DNA from: Corallococcus macrosporus
Lineage (GTDB): Bacteria; Myxococcota; Myxococcia; Myxococcales; Myxococcaceae
NCBI RefSeq assembly: GCF_017302985.1
Contig: NZ_JAFIMU010000010.1
Coordinates: forward strand, 62,001-126,000
Direction: 5' to 3'
DNA: 64,000 bases
This document shows, piece after piece, positions 7,052 through 18,000 of the stretch. The notes below the pieces were generated by a model, which was given only the letters and a program-made list of their open reading frames with translations, was not told the origin of the DNA and ran no database searches. Position 1 is the stretch's first letter. Every line of letters starts with the position of its first letter. The position numbers were made by a program, and so were the translations under genes.

Positions 7052-9235
7052 TCAGGACTTGAGCTCCGGACGCGGCGCGGGCGTGTTCTCCGCGGGGGCC
7101 GAGGCATTGGCCTGCGCGGTCTGCTCTTCAATCCGCTGCACGACCTTGTTGAGCGGCGGAGCGTGGGTGCCGGACGGCTGCTCCGTCTGGGCCCTGCGCG
7201 CCTCGCGCTCCTTGTAGCGGCGGATCGCGGGGGCCATGATCTCCCCAATCAGCGTCCGGTAGTCCATGCCAGCGCCCTGGGCGATGAGCACCAGGTCGCT
7301 CCAGCCGGGCGTGAGGCCGGGCAGCGGGTTGCACTCGATGAAGTAGATGCGCCCCTTGTCGTCCATGCGGAAGTCGATGCGCGCCACGTCGCGGCACCCC
7401 AGCGCCATGAACGAGTTGCGCGCCGCCGTGCGCAGCTTCTCCAGCAGCGCGGGTTCGATCTTCGCGGGCGCGTCGTAGCGGATGCGGTCCGTCCAATCGA
7501 GCTTGTGCTGGAAGCTGTAGACGGGGTTCTTCTCCGCCTTGTCCAGGAAGACGATCTCCATGGGCGGCAGCACGCGCGGACGCCGCTCGCCCAAGAGGCC
7601 CACCGTGAACTCACGGCCGCCGATGTACTCCTCAATCAGCGCGGGCTGCTGGTACTTGCCGGCGATCTCCTTCACCACGTCGCGCAGCTCGGCTTCCGAG
7701 TAGCAGACGCTCTTGGTGACGACGCCCTTGGAGCTGCCCTCCGCCACCGGCTTCACGATGAGCGGGAAGGTGGTGAACTCCTTGTTGAGGCGCTCCTTGC
7801 CCGTGACCATCAACTGGAAGTTGGGCGTGAGGATGCCCGCCTGACGGACGATCTTCTTCGCCAGCGCCTTGTCCAGCGCGAGCGACAGCGTCGCCGGATC
7901 CGAGCCCGTGTACGGGATGTCCAGGAGCTCCAGCATCGCGGGCACCTGGCTCTCGCGGTTGCGGCCCTTGAACCCTTCCGCGATGTTGAAGACCACGTCC
8001 AGCGGCGTGCTGGAGAGCACCGTGGGCAGCTCCGCCGTGGCCTCCAGGTCGATGACCTCGTGGCCCCAGGAGGCAATCGCCTCGCGGATGGCCTGGAGGG
8101 TGTTGGGCGAGTCGTACTCGGCCTCGCTGTCCTCCTGCACCGTCTCCGCCGTGGCGCTGGGCTTCACGCGCTTCACGTTGAAGCTGAAGCCCACGCGCAA
8201 GGGGCCCGACTTGCGCGCCGGCCTGCCCTGGCGGCTCTTGTTGTCGCGGATCTTGTGGCGCTTGCCGGCGCTCTGGATGATGGAGTTGATGACCCCGTCC
8301 AGGTGCAGCCCCTCCAGCTCCGCCGCGGCGTAGATGCCCGCGCCCGGCTCCAGGCTGGGCAGCGCGTTGATCTCCAGGAAGTACGGCACGCCCGCGTCGG
8401 ACACGCGGAAGTCCAGCCGGCCCAGGTCGCGGCAGTCCAGCACCTGGAGGATCTTCTGCGCCATCTTGCGCACGTCCTCGGACATCTTCGCCGGGATGTT
8501 CGCGGGGGCGCGCACGGACACGGACTTCTCCCGGCGCGTCTTCAATTCGTAGTCGTAGATGGAGTACTTGCGGCCCTGGGACGCCTCCGGGTCGATGACG
8601 TACTCCACCGGCGCGAGCACGCCGTCGAAGTCGTTGTCCACCGCGGCCAGGAACGGCACCGTGAGGTCGCGCCCGCTGATGTACTCCTCCACCAGCACGC
8701 CCGCCGGGTACTTCTCCAGCGCCTTCGCCACCTTCTCGCGCACCTGCTCCAGCGTCTCCGCGACGGAGTCCTGGGTGATGCCCTTGGAGGAGCCCTCGAA
8801 GTTGGGCTTCACGATGACGGGGAAGCGCAGGTTCTCCGGCTGCAGCTCGCTGAGCTTCTCCACGTACTGCCAGCCCGGCGTGCGGATGCCGTGCTTGGAG
8901 AGGATGAGCTTCGTCAGCTGCTTGTCCAGCGTGAGCGCCAGCGCGTACGCGTCCGAGCCCGTGTACGCGAAGCCCAGCTCGTCGAAGAGCGCCGGGTAGA
9001 ACGCCTCACGGAAGCGGCCACGGCGGCCTTCCGCCGTGTTGAAGATGAGGTCCGGGCTGTACGCCTCCAGGCGGGCGACGGTGCGCGACGCGGGGCCGCT
9101 CACCTCGAAGCGCTCCAGCCGGTGGCCCAGCCGCTCGATGGCTCCCGCCAGCGTGTTCACCGTCTCCTGCGTGTCGAACTCCGCCTCTTCTTCCGAGTCC
9201 GAAAGCCGCAGGTTGTAGGTCAGCGCGATGCGCAT
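7052..9235 (-). CDS. Tandem ATP-grasp ligase (two D-alanine--D-alanine ligase-like modules)
   Basis: A 727-residue protein made of two homologous D-Ala-D-Ala ligase-like halves (about 1-335 and 345-690). Each half has an NTAEG/NIAEG motif and GSD, the ATP-binding loop (KPNFEGSSKG in the first, KPVAEGSSKG in the second) and EEYISGR or EEYIGGR. Each ends with a Mg-binding site (FLEINALPSL and FIECNPLPGL). Both halves therefore look catalytically competent. Ddl enzymes have a single module of about 310-360 residues, so this is not ordinary Ddl. It probably joins amino acids or short peptides. The C-terminal 40 residues are Ala/Pro/Gln rich. The start overlaps the end of the RDD gene by 16 bases, which indicates an operon with the two genes upstream. 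Confidence 0.88.
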   Translation of the reverse strand: MRIALTYNLRLSDSEEEAEFDTQETVNTLAGAIERLGHRLERFEVSGPASRTVARLEAYSPDLIFNTAEGRRGRFREAFYPALFDELGFAYTGSDAYALALTLDKQLTKLILSKHGIRTPGWQYVEKLSELQPENLRFPVIVKPNFEGSSKGITQDSVAETLEQVREKVAKALEKYPAGVLVEEYISGRDLTVPFLAAVDNDFDGVLAPVEYVIDPEASQGRKYSIYDYELKTRREKSVSVRAPANIPAKMSEDVRKMAQKILQVLDCRDLGRLDFRVSDAGVPYFLEINALPSLEPGAGIYAAAELEGLHLDGVINSIIQSAGKRHKIRDNKSRQGRPARKSGPLRVGFSFNVKRVKPSATAETVQEDSEAEYDSPNTLQAIREAIASWGHEVIDLEATAELPTVLSSTPLDVVFNIAEGFKGRNRESQVPAMLELLDIPYTGSDPATLSLALDKALAKKIVRQAGILTPNFQLMVTGKERLNKEFTTFPLIVKPVAEGSSKGVVTKSVCYSEAELRDVVKEIAGKYQQPALIEEYIGGREFTVGLLGERRPRVLPPMEIVFLDKAEKNPVYSFQHKLDWTDRIRYDAPAKIEPALLEKLRTAARNSFMALGCRDVARIDFRMDDKGRIYFIECNPLPGLTPGWSDLVLIAQGAGMDYRTLIGEIMAPAIRRYKEREARRAQTEQPSGTHAPPLNKVVQRIEEQTAQANASAPAENTPAPRPELKS

Positions 9236-9864
9236 GGCTTACCCCGTCTCCCTTTCCTGAATGCCTTGCCGCGGCGCACTTTCGCCGCCGACATCAAACG
9301 ACCCGGGGCGCGCGTGGCGGCCACCGGCGTGCGGGCTGCAACCGTCGCCCCCGCGACAACCTTCCCGTCCACCACCTGCGTCTGCGCCCAGGTGTCCCCC
9401 AGCCGCAGGCCCAGCGGATCCGCCAGCACGCGCCACGCCTCCACGCCGCCAATCACGACGAAGCCCGCCAGGGCCGCCACCACGCCCTGCGGCGCGGGCA
9501 TCATCCCCAGCAGCACCACCAGCGCGAGCGGCGCGTTGCGGAGCGTGCTGTCGCGGTGCCGCGCGGCCGAGCGCGTGGGCAGGTGCATCACCTTCACGCC
9601 GCAGATGCGCTTGCCCACGCTCTGCCCCTGGAGCATTCCGTCCGCGAGCAAGAGGAACAGCAGCGCCACCACCGCGCCCGCCGCCCCGCACACCACGTAC
9701 AGGCCCCAGGCCACCGCGCAGTCGATGACCCGCGCGCCCAGCCGCAACAGCAGCGACGCCTTCGGGTACGGAGAGTCCGGCTCCGCGTCCTCCTGCACCA
9801 GCCGCAGCACGCGGGGAGCTCCGCGCTCCGTCGCCATGAGGCTGCGTTCGGGGGAGGCGCTCAC
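9220..9864 (-). CDS. RDD family membrane protein
   Basis: RDD domain protein (PF06271) with about three to four membrane segments. The first carries the LLLRLGARVIDCAVAW pattern (conserved Arg and Asp), and the later GQSVGKRICGVKVMHL is typical of the family. The C-terminus is strongly basic (KVRRGKAFRKGRRGK). The preferred start is the GTG at 9864, which overlaps the stop of the preceding gene (GTGA) and has GGAG 8 bases upstream. An ATG at 9837 is the alternative. Its stop overlaps the start of the tandem ligase gene, so the three genes 10391-7052 are translationally coupled. RDD proteins have been linked to ion transport; the role here is unknown. Confidence 0.82.
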   Translation of the reverse strand: MSASPERSLMATERGAPRVLRLVQEDAEPDSPYPKASLLLRLGARVIDCAVAWGLYVVCGAAGAVVALLFLLLADGMLQGQSVGKRICGVKVMHLPTRSAARHRDSTLRNAPLALVVLLGMMPAPQGVVAALAGFVVIGGVEAWRVLADPLGLRLGDTWAQTQVVDGKVVAGATVAARTPVAATRAPGRLMSAAKVRRGKAFRKGRRGKPCASR

Positions 9865-10391
9865 TCCTCGGGCTCCAGCGTGAGGCCCTCTTCGGTGGGC
9901 TCCGGCTCGTCCAGCCCGGCCAGCTTCGCCAGCCGCTCGTGCGCGGACAGCGGGTGGACGAAGGGCACCACCGTCTGCGCGTGCTCGCCGGCCGCTTCCG
10001 CCGCGAGCTGGGCCGTGGGGCTGCCCGTTTCGGACATGCGCAGGAGCTTCTGCCGTGCGTCGTCCTCGTCGTGCCGCGCGGCCTCGCCTTCGCGGGTGAA
10101 GAAGACGAAGGCCATGGCCGGGCGCTTGGAGGACTCGCGCATCGCGAACTGCACGCCGTCCAGGTTCCAGCCCTTGGCCGTCCACTCGTTCAGGGTGCGC
10201 TCCAGCGCGCCCTCGTCCACCGTGGACAGCTCCACCACTTTGTACTGCAACGGCCCAGGGGTACGGACCACCGGGGCGCGGCCCCTGCCCGGGCGCTGGG
10301 ACGCCCCTTTCCGGGCGGTCGTCCGCGAGGCGCCACGTCTGGGCGGAGGCTTCTCGGTTCTGCGTCCGGGCCGCTTCTTCTGGGTGGGCAT
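9861..10391 (-). CDS. DUF4177-like protein with basic disordered N-terminus
   Basis: A 176-residue protein of unknown function. Residues 1-45 are extremely rich in Arg, Lys and Pro. The centre (QYKVVELSTVDEGALERTLN ... GWNLDGVQFA ... MAFVFFTRE) matches the pattern of the small DUF4177 fold, with its characteristic LN-x-GW. The last 80 residues are acidic and Ala/Glu rich. The ATG at 10391 is chosen over 10415 because the extra residues resemble leader sequence; no strong ribosome site is visible at either. It is the first gene of the set with the RDD protein and the tandem ATP-grasp ligase, and its stop overlaps the GTG of the RDD gene. Confidence 0.75.
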   Translation of the reverse strand: MPTQKKRPGRRTEKPPPRRGASRTTARKGASQRPGRGRAPVVRTPGPLQYKVVELSTVDEGALERTLNEWTAKGWNLDGVQFAMRESSKRPAMAFVFFTREGEAARHDEDDARQKLLRMSETGSPTAQLAAEAAGEHAQTVVPFVHPLSAHERLAKLAGLDEPEPTEEGLTLEPEE

Positions 10392-10466
10392 CGTGTGGGG
10401 ACCATTTGGGCGCAAGCGGCGGAGGCGATCAAGCCTCCCGCCGTAAGCAGGCGCCCGGGGTGTCGC

Positions 10467-11435
<969 letters not shown>

Positions 11436-11498
11436 GGGTCGCCGGTATAAACCGCCCGGCCCCGCGCTTCACCCCTTCCGCGTCCCCAAACCGCCTGC

Positions 11499-11708
11499 TC
11501 AGCCGGCGACGGGGCGCCAGGTCATCTGATGGCGGCGCGAGTCGCGCGCCATGCGGTCGGCCCGCCGCCCGGCGAGGTCCGCCTCGTACAGCGCCCGGGC
11601 GTAGCGCACGCGCGCTGCCTCGGTCCCGGTGTCCAGCTCCCGCTCGGCGGCCTCCAGCTCACGGCGCGCGTCCTGAAGCTGCTGCTCGGTCCCGTTTGCC
11701 CACGTCAT
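11499..11708 (-). CDS. Small helical charged protein (69 aa), unknown function
   Basis: A 69-residue protein almost wholly made of charged, heptad-like helix (QQLQDARRELEAAERELD ... ADLAGRRADRMARDSRR), suggesting one long helix or a short coiled coil. It has no signal or membrane segment. The ATG at 11708 has AGGAG 8 bases upstream. The ATG two codons earlier (11714) would be too close to that site. Upstream frame extensions to 11822 lack a ribosome site and have no protein-like composition. It precedes hemB on the same strand. No family was recognised. Confidence 0.7.
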   Translation of the reverse strand: MTWANGTEQQLQDARRELEAAERELDTGTEAARVRYARALYEADLAGRRADRMARDSRRHQMTWRPVAG

Positions 11709-11879
11709 GCCCATGTCTCCTGTGTGGTGTGGCCGCGGGGGGTGGCATCCAGGTCCCGCCGGTCGTGGACAGGCATTGCAGGGCCTGGACCAGGGACACC
11801 GTTGGAACACCCAGGAGCGCAACGCCCGGGAATGACGAGGTGTCGCGTCGCGCCATGCGCGCTCCGGGTGCGCAAGGTT

Positions 11880-11916
11880 TTTCCCAGCGGCGCGAACACG
11901 GGAACGCGCTGGGAAA
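11880..11916. promoter_or_regulatory. Strong inverted repeat in the 11709-11992 intergenic region
   Basis: TTTCCCAGCG (11880-11889) and CGCTGGGAAA (11907-11916) form a perfect 10-base inverted repeat around a 17-base loop. It lies about 80 bases before the ABC transporter gene and 170 bases from the divergent small-protein gene. This is the longest gene-free stretch in the window. It may be a regulator binding site or a leader hairpin. Nothing else was recognised in this stretch. Confidence 0.5.
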
Positions 11917-11992
11917 CCCGCATGCAGGGCCGGCCGTCCCTCCCCGGAGGGCAGGCGGGTGCAATCATCGCCCGGCCGGGTCGTCTACAGTC

Positions 11993-12940
11993 ATGACCGT
12001 GACGACCCCACCTCCCGCGCTTGAAGTGCAGGGCCTGCGAAAAACGTATCGCCGAGCGTTCGGACGTGGCGGCCACGAGGCCCTCCGGGGCATGGACCTC
12101 CACGTCCCGGCGGGCAGCGCGTTCGGGCTGATTGGCCCCAACGGCGCGGGCAAGACGACCTTCATCAAGAGCGTGCTCGGCATCGTGCGGCCCAGCGCGG
12201 GCACGGTGCGCGTGCTGGGCGGGTCGCCGGAGGATCCGGCCATCCGCGCGCGCATCGGCTACCTGCCGGAGCGGCTGCACCTGCCCGGCACGTGGAAGTC
12301 GCCCGCGTTCCTGGCCACAGTCGCGCGGCTCAAGGGGCTCAAGGCGGACGCGGGCGCGCACCTGAAGCTGCTGGAGCGCGTGGGGCTTTCGGACGCGGTG
12401 GACCGGCGCATCGGCGGCTACTCCAAGGGCATGCGGCAGCGGCTGGGGCTGGCGGCGGCGCTGATTGGAGATCCGGCGCTGCTCGTCCTGGACGAGCCCA
12501 CGGACGGCATCGACCCCATGGGCCGGCTGGAGGTGCGCCGCATCCTCCAGGAAGAGGTGAAGAAGGGCGTGACGCTGTTCCTCAACTCGCACCTGCTGGC
12601 GGAGACCGAACGCGTGTGCGACCGCGTGGCCATCCTCGCGGACGGGCGCGTGCTGCGCGAGGGACGGCTGGATGAGCTGGCGAAGGCCGGGGCGCGCTGG
12701 CGCGTGCGCTTCGCCCCCGGCGCGGACGCGGCGGCGCTGGCGTCCGAGGGCTTCGTGCCGGCCGGGAGTGCCCGGGAGGAAGGCGTGTACACGGTGGACG
12801 CGGCGGACGTGGCGGTGCTCAACGCGGCGCTGGACAAGGCGCGCTCGCGCGGCGCGCTCCTGACGGAGCTCAAGCGCGAGGGCGCGGACCTGGAGGCGGT
12901 GCTCGTGGGCGCCGTCGGCGGGCCGGGGGTGGCGGCATGA
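11993..12940 (+). CDS. ABC transporter ATP-binding protein
   Basis: A 315-residue ATPase of an ABC-2-type exporter. Walker A is GPNGAGKTT, the signature is YSKGMRQRL, Walker B is LLVLDEPTDGIDP, and the switch His is in NSHLL. The last 90 residues form the C-terminal accessory domain common in ABC-2 exporters. The ATG at 11993 opens a frame beginning MTVTTPPPALEVQGL; the ribosome site is weak. The ATG of the permease gene overlaps its stop (ATGA), so the two are translationally coupled and form one exporter. The substrate is unknown. Confidence 0.94.
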   Translation: MTVTTPPPALEVQGLRKTYRRAFGRGGHEALRGMDLHVPAGSAFGLIGPNGAGKTTFIKSVLGIVRPSAGTVRVLGGSPEDPAIRARIGYLPERLHLPGTWKSPAFLATVARLKGLKADAGAHLKLLERVGLSDAVDRRIGGYSKGMRQRLGLAAALIGDPALLVLDEPTDGIDPMGRLEVRRILQEEVKKGVTLFLNSHLLAETERVCDRVAILADGRVLREGRLDELAKAGARWRVRFAPGADAAALASEGFVPAGSAREEGVYTVDAADVAVLNAALDKARSRGALLTELKREGADLEAVLVGAVGGPGVAA

Positions 12941-13776
12941 GGAGCCCGGTCTTCGTCATCGCGGGGTACGTGCTGCGCGAGGCGGCGTCGCGCAAGTTCA
13001 TCCTGGCCTTCATGGTGGGGCTCACGCTGGTGCTGGCCACCGTGGCGCTCAGCCTCAAGCTGGAGGTGGTGGACGGAGCGCTCGCGGCGACGCGCCTGTT
13101 CGGCGAGGTGATGCGCTCCAACATCATGTCCGTGGACGTGGCGCTCAGGCCCGTCTACCGCGCGGCGGCGTACCTCGTCTTCTACGGCGGCATCCTCTTC
13201 GGCATCGTGGCGTGCTCGGACTTCGCGCCGGGGCTCCTGTCTCCCGGCCGCATCGAGCACCTGCTCGCCCTGCCCCTCCAGCGCTGGCACCTGCTGGCCG
13301 GCACGTTCGTGGGCGTGATGACGCTGGCCGTGGGCGGCACGGTGTACGCCGCGGGCGGGCTGACGCTCATCTTCGGGGTGAAGGCGGGGTACTGGACGCT
13401 GGGGCCCATCATCGCCGGGGGCCTGGCTTGCGTGGGGTTCGCGGCGGTGTACGCGGTGATGCTCACCACGGCGACGCTGGTGCGCAGCGCGGCGCTGTGC
13501 TCCGCGGCGGGCTTCGTGCTGCTGGTGGGCGGCATCCTCGCGGGCTTCCGCCAGGACGTGTCGCGCTACCTGGAGGCGGGCTTCGGCCGCACGGCGTTCG
13601 ACGCGGTGACGCTGGTGCTGCCCCGGCTGTCCGCGCTGGCGTCGCGCGCGGCGGACCTGGCCAGCTCCACGCCGCTGGAGAAGGGCTCGCTGGGGATGTT
13701 GCTGGGCGGCGTGCTGGTGTTCGGACTGGGAGCGCTCTCCGTGGGCTTCTGGCACTTCGAGGGAAAGGACTGCTGA
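12937..13776 (+). CDS. ABC transporter permease (ABC-2 type)
   Basis: A 279-residue membrane protein with about six hydrophobic segments. These start with FILAFMVGLTLVLATVAL and include YLVFYGGILFGIVAC, TFVGVMTLAVGGTVYAAGGL, GGLACVGFAAVYAVMLTTAT and a C-terminal GMLLGGVLVFGLGALSVGFW. Position and four-base overlap with the ATPase gene mark it as the membrane partner. The next gene starts three bases after its stop, so a three-gene operon (11993-14901) is likely. Confidence 0.9.
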   Translation: MRSPVFVIAGYVLREAASRKFILAFMVGLTLVLATVALSLKLEVVDGALAATRLFGEVMRSNIMSVDVALRPVYRAAAYLVFYGGILFGIVACSDFAPGLLSPGRIEHLLALPLQRWHLLAGTFVGVMTLAVGGTVYAAGGLTLIFGVKAGYWTLGPIIAGGLACVGFAAVYAVMLTTATLVRSAALCSAAGFVLLVGGILAGFRQDVSRYLEAGFGRTAFDAVTLVLPRLSALASRAADLASSTPLEKGSLGMLLGGVLVFGLGALSVGFWHFEGKDC

Positions 13777-13779
13777 GTC

Positions 13780-14901
13780 ATGGAATCGCGCGGGCGCAGG
13801 AGGGTGTGGCTGCTGGGGGCGCTGCTGTTGTTCGCCGCGGGCGCGGTCCTGATGTTCACGGGCCAGGGTGACGCGCCGCGGCCCGAGGAGAAGGACGTGG
13901 CCTTCCCCCGGCGCATGCGCGGCACGGACCTGGAGCGCGCGGAGAAGCGGCGCACCTGGGTGATGCCCGCGGTGGTGGACGCGGGGGTGGCCGCGCCCGC
14001 GAAGCCGCGCGACCCGCTGCTCGCGGCGCTGCCCCGGGGCAAGGGCCGCACGGCGGTGGTCATCGAGGCGAACGCGCTCCGCTACTCGCCCGTGGGTGAG
14101 CTGCTCATGGACTGCCTGCTGCGCGACGGCGGCAAGAACCTGGAGCAGTTCAAGGCGATGAGCGGCGTGGATCCGCTCCAGGACCTGGACCGGCTGGTCG
14201 TCACCGACGAGGGCGTCATCCTGTCCGGCGACTTCAGCAAGGCGAAGTACCAGGAGCTTTTGGGCGAGCGCGTGGCGTCCGACCACGGCCCGGGCGCGCG
14301 CGTCTACGAGCCGGGGGACACGACGTTCACCCTGCCGGACGGCGGCACGCAGCGCGGCCGGATGGACACCGCGGTGGGCACCTGGAACAACCAGATGCTG
14401 GTGTTCGGCAAGTCGCCGGACTCCGTGAAGACGGTGCTGGACCGCATGGACGGGCGCGGGCAGGAGGACGGGCCGCCGCTGCTGGACGAGAACAGCACCT
14501 ACGGGGAGATGTACGGCGTGCTCGCGGTGGAGCAGCTGGCGAAGATGCTGGGGCCGGGTCAGGCGGAGCTGGCGAAGCAGCTGACGGATGTGGCCCAGAA
14601 CGTGGAGCTGCACCTGGACACCAGCGGCGACGTGGCCATGGTGGCCAACGTGACGGGCCTGGACGCGGACAGGATGACGGACCTGGGCAAGTCCCTGGGC
14701 GGCGCGCTGTCCATGGCGCGCATGAAGGCGCAGGCGGACGGCAAGGAGGACCTGGCGCAGCTCCTGGACTTCGCGAAGGTGCGGCCGGACGGGTCGTCCT
14801 TCAAGCTGGAGCTGGCGGTGCCCCTGGCCACCATCCAGGAGCAGCTCGCCTGGTGCCGGACGGAGCGCCAGGCCGCCGAGCACGCGAAGCCGGCGCCCTG
14901 A
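13780..14901 (+). CDS. Membrane-anchored hypothetical protein of the ABC operon
   Basis: A 373-residue protein with a single N-terminal membrane anchor (VWLLGALLLFAAGAVLMF, residues 9-26) after a short basic start, and a large predicted periplasmic domain. It has no cysteine at a lipobox position. The domain mixes alpha and beta segments, and one stretch (GVLAVEQLAKMLGPGQAELA) resembles proteins annotated only as hypothetical in myxobacteria. It starts 3 bases after the permease stop and very likely works with the exporter, for example as a periplasmic adaptor or substrate-handling subunit, which is inference. No catalytic motif was recognised. Confidence 0.85.
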   Translation: MESRGRRRVWLLGALLLFAAGAVLMFTGQGDAPRPEEKDVAFPRRMRGTDLERAEKRRTWVMPAVVDAGVAAPAKPRDPLLAALPRGKGRTAVVIEANALRYSPVGELLMDCLLRDGGKNLEQFKAMSGVDPLQDLDRLVVTDEGVILSGDFSKAKYQELLGERVASDHGPGARVYEPGDTTFTLPDGGTQRGRMDTAVGTWNNQMLVFGKSPDSVKTVLDRMDGRGQEDGPPLLDENSTYGEMYGVLAVEQLAKMLGPGQAELAKQLTDVAQNVELHLDTSGDVAMVANVTGLDADRMTDLGKSLGGALSMARMKAQADGKEDLAQLLDFAKVRPDGSSFKLELAVPLATIQEQLAWCRTERQAAEHAKPAP

Positions 14902-15024
14902 GAGGAAGAGCAGGCAGGCCTCGCATGACTGTTTTCCCCAGGACACACTTCACGGAATAATCCGGCCCGATAAGGGAGCCGCGACCCACCAGGCACGGCC
15001 GGGCGCGGGCTCCCCGAGGGTCTG

Positions 15025-18000
15025 ATGAACGCACGCGTCGGGAGGGTGGCTCCCCTCCTCTTCGGTTCGGGGCTTTGCGCACTGGTCTACCAGACGGTGT
15101 GGCTGCGGGAGTTCCGCCTCATCTTCGGGGCCTCGACCGCCGCGTCGGCCGCGGTGCTCGCCATCTTCATGGCGGGGCTGGGACTGGGCAGCGCGCTCCT
15201 GGGCGCGCGGGCGGACCGGCAGACGCGGCCGCTGGCCTTCTACGCGAACCTGGAGCTGCTCATCGCCGCGAGCGCCGCGCTGAGCCCCTTCCTCGTGGAG
15301 GCGGTGCGCGCCATCTACATCGCCCTGGGCGGCACGCCGGTGATGGGCCTGGGCCTGGGCACCGTCGTGCGGCTGGTGCTGTCGCTGCTGGTGCTCGCGG
15401 TGCCCACGGTGCTCATGGGCGGCACGCTCCCGGCCGCCGCGCGCGCGGTGCTCTCCGACGCGGATCCGCACCGCCGCGACCTGGCCCTGCTCTATGGCAT
15501 CAACACGCTGGGCGCCGTCACGGGCGCGGCGGCGTCCACGTTCCTCCTGCTGGAGGTGCTGGGCAACCGCTCCACGCTCTGGTCCGCGTGTCTGCTCAAC
15601 GCGCTCGTGGCCATCACCGCGCGCTCCGTGAGCCGCTCGATGGAGGCGGACGCTCCGGCCAGGCCCGCGGCCACCGAGCCCGTGGCGCCCGCCCCCGTCG
15701 CCGCTGCCACCGTGGCCGACGCGGGCGCGCTGCCGCCCCGGGGCTTCGTGCTCGTGGCCGCCGCGGTCGTGGGCTTCGCGTTCCTGCTGATGGAGCTGGT
15801 CTGGTACCGCATGCTGGGCCCGCTGCTGGGTGGCACCACCTTCACGTTCGGGCTCATCCTCGCCCTGGCGCTCCTGGGCATCGGCCTGGGCGGCACCGCC
15901 TACACCGTCTTCTTCCGCCACCGCCCCGCGACGCTCCAGGGCTTCGCCCTCACCTGCGCCGCGGAGGCCGTGCTGATGGCCGTCCCCTTCGCGCTGGGGG
16001 ACCGGCTGGCCATCGTCGCCGCGCTGCTGCGGCCGCTGGGAGGCCTGGGGCTGGGCGCCATGGCGATGGGCTGGACGTTCATCACCTCCGTCGTGGTGCT
16101 GCCCGCCGCGTTCGTGTCCGGCGTGCAGTTCCCGCTGCTGCTCGCGCTCATCGGGCGGGGCCGCCAGGACGCGGGCCGGCAGGTGGGCCAGGTGTACGCG
16201 TGGAACACGGGCGGCTCCATCGTGGGGTCGCTCGCGGGTGGCTTCGGGGTGATTCCGCTGCTCACCGCGCCGGTGACGTGGCAGGCCGTGGCGGGCCTCC
16301 TCGCCGCGCTGGGCTTGGGCGCCGCGGGGCTCTCCTTCCTGCGGGAGCGCCAGCGGGGGGCGCTGGTGGCGCCGGTGCTGGCCACCGGGCTCGCCGTGCT
16401 GCTGCTCACCGCGCAGGGCCCCACCGCCGCGTGGCGCCACTCGGGCGTGGGCGCGGGCCGCTCCGGGCTGAGGGACCCCGACATCCAGCAGATCGACCGG
16501 TTCGTCTCCGCCATCCGCTCCGACATCACGTGGGAGCACGAGGGCGTGGAGAGCAGCGTCGCGCTCGCGGAGAACAACGGCCTCAACTTCGTCGTCAACG
16601 GCAAGGTGGACGGCAACGCCATTGGCGACGCGTCCACGCAGATCATGTCGGGCCTCGTCGGCGCGCTCCTGCACCCGGATCCCCGCACGTCGATGGTCAT
16701 CGGCCTGGGCACGGGCAGCACCGCGGGCTGGCTGGGCCAGGTGCGCAGCATGGAGCGCGTGGACGTCGTGGAGATTGAACCCGCCATCCTGGAGGTGGCG
16801 CGCCGCTGCCACGCGGTGAACGCGAACGTGATGGACAACCCGAAGGTGCACACCTCCATCGGGGACGCGCGCGAGGTGTTGCTCACCACGCCCCAGCGCT
16901 ACGACATCATCTTCTCCGAGCCCTCCAACCCGTACCGCGCCGGCATCTCCAGCCTCTTCACGCGCGACTTCTACCAGGCCGCGAAGCAGCGGCTGGCCGA
17001 TGGCGGCATGTTCCTGCAGTGGATCCAGGCCTACGAGGTGGACGCCCTCACCATCCAGAGCGCCTACGCCACGCTGTCCTCGGAGTTCGCGGCCGTGGAG
17101 ACCTGGCACACGCTCAGCGGGGATCTGCTGCTGATCGCCTCCCTGCAGCCGATGAAGCATGACCTGGCGAAGCTGCGCGCGCGCATCACCGAGGAGCCCT
17201 ACCGCACCGCCCTGTACTCGGTGTGGCGGACGGACGAGCTGGAGGGCGTGCTGGCCCACTTCGTCGGCAACGTGGAGCTGGCCCGGGTGGCGGCGGAGCG
17301 CGGCGCGGAGATGATCAACACGGACGACCTGTCCTCCATGGAGTTCGCCTTCGCGCGCAGCGTGGGCCACACCGCCTTCTTCTCCATCCAGGACCTGCGC
17401 CGGGTCGCGCGGCGGCTCAAGCTGGACCGGCTCGAGTTCGCGAATGGGGCCCCGGACTGGAACCGCGTGGACGAGCTGAAGCTGTGGCTGGGGACCGCCG
17501 TGCCGGGCCAGGTGGCCGAGCAGAGCCGTTCCTACGAGACCTTCGTCAGCACCGTGCTGGCGGGCCAGGACGCCGAGGTGCTGGCCCTGTGGCAGCAGAT
17601 GAAGCGGCAGCCCCGGGGCCCTCATGAGGAGTACTCGCTGGCCCGCGCCCTGGTGATGACGCAGCACCCGGAGGCGCTCGCGGCCGTGCGGTCGCTGCGG
17701 GCCCGCCGTCCCGCGGACGCGGACATGCTGGAGGCCCTGCTGATGGAGTCCCAGCGGCAGGATGCCCAGGCGACCGCGCTCCTGGAGCGCGCGTTCACGA
17801 CCCTGCGCAAGGATCCCTGGGCGGTCATGCCGCTGACGGAGGCGGCCCTTGATGCGGCGCTCCGCGTGGGCGAGCGCTCACCGGAGCTGGCCCGGCGGCT
17901 CCACGCGGCGGTCGAGCAGCCCTTCGCGGCCAGCGCGGCCACCCCCCAGCGCAAGCTGACCTACACCAAGCTGGCGTTCGCGGCCGGAGGCACGGCGCTC

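Noticed and set aside
14950-17667. A 905-codon open frame on the minus strand, and similar long antisense frames such as 26818-29766 (+), 3881-6070 (-) and 7163-9883 (+)
   Set aside because: They lie opposite clear genes. Their translations are rich in His, Arg, Ala, Gln and Gly with no domain pattern, as expected for the antisense of high-GC genes.
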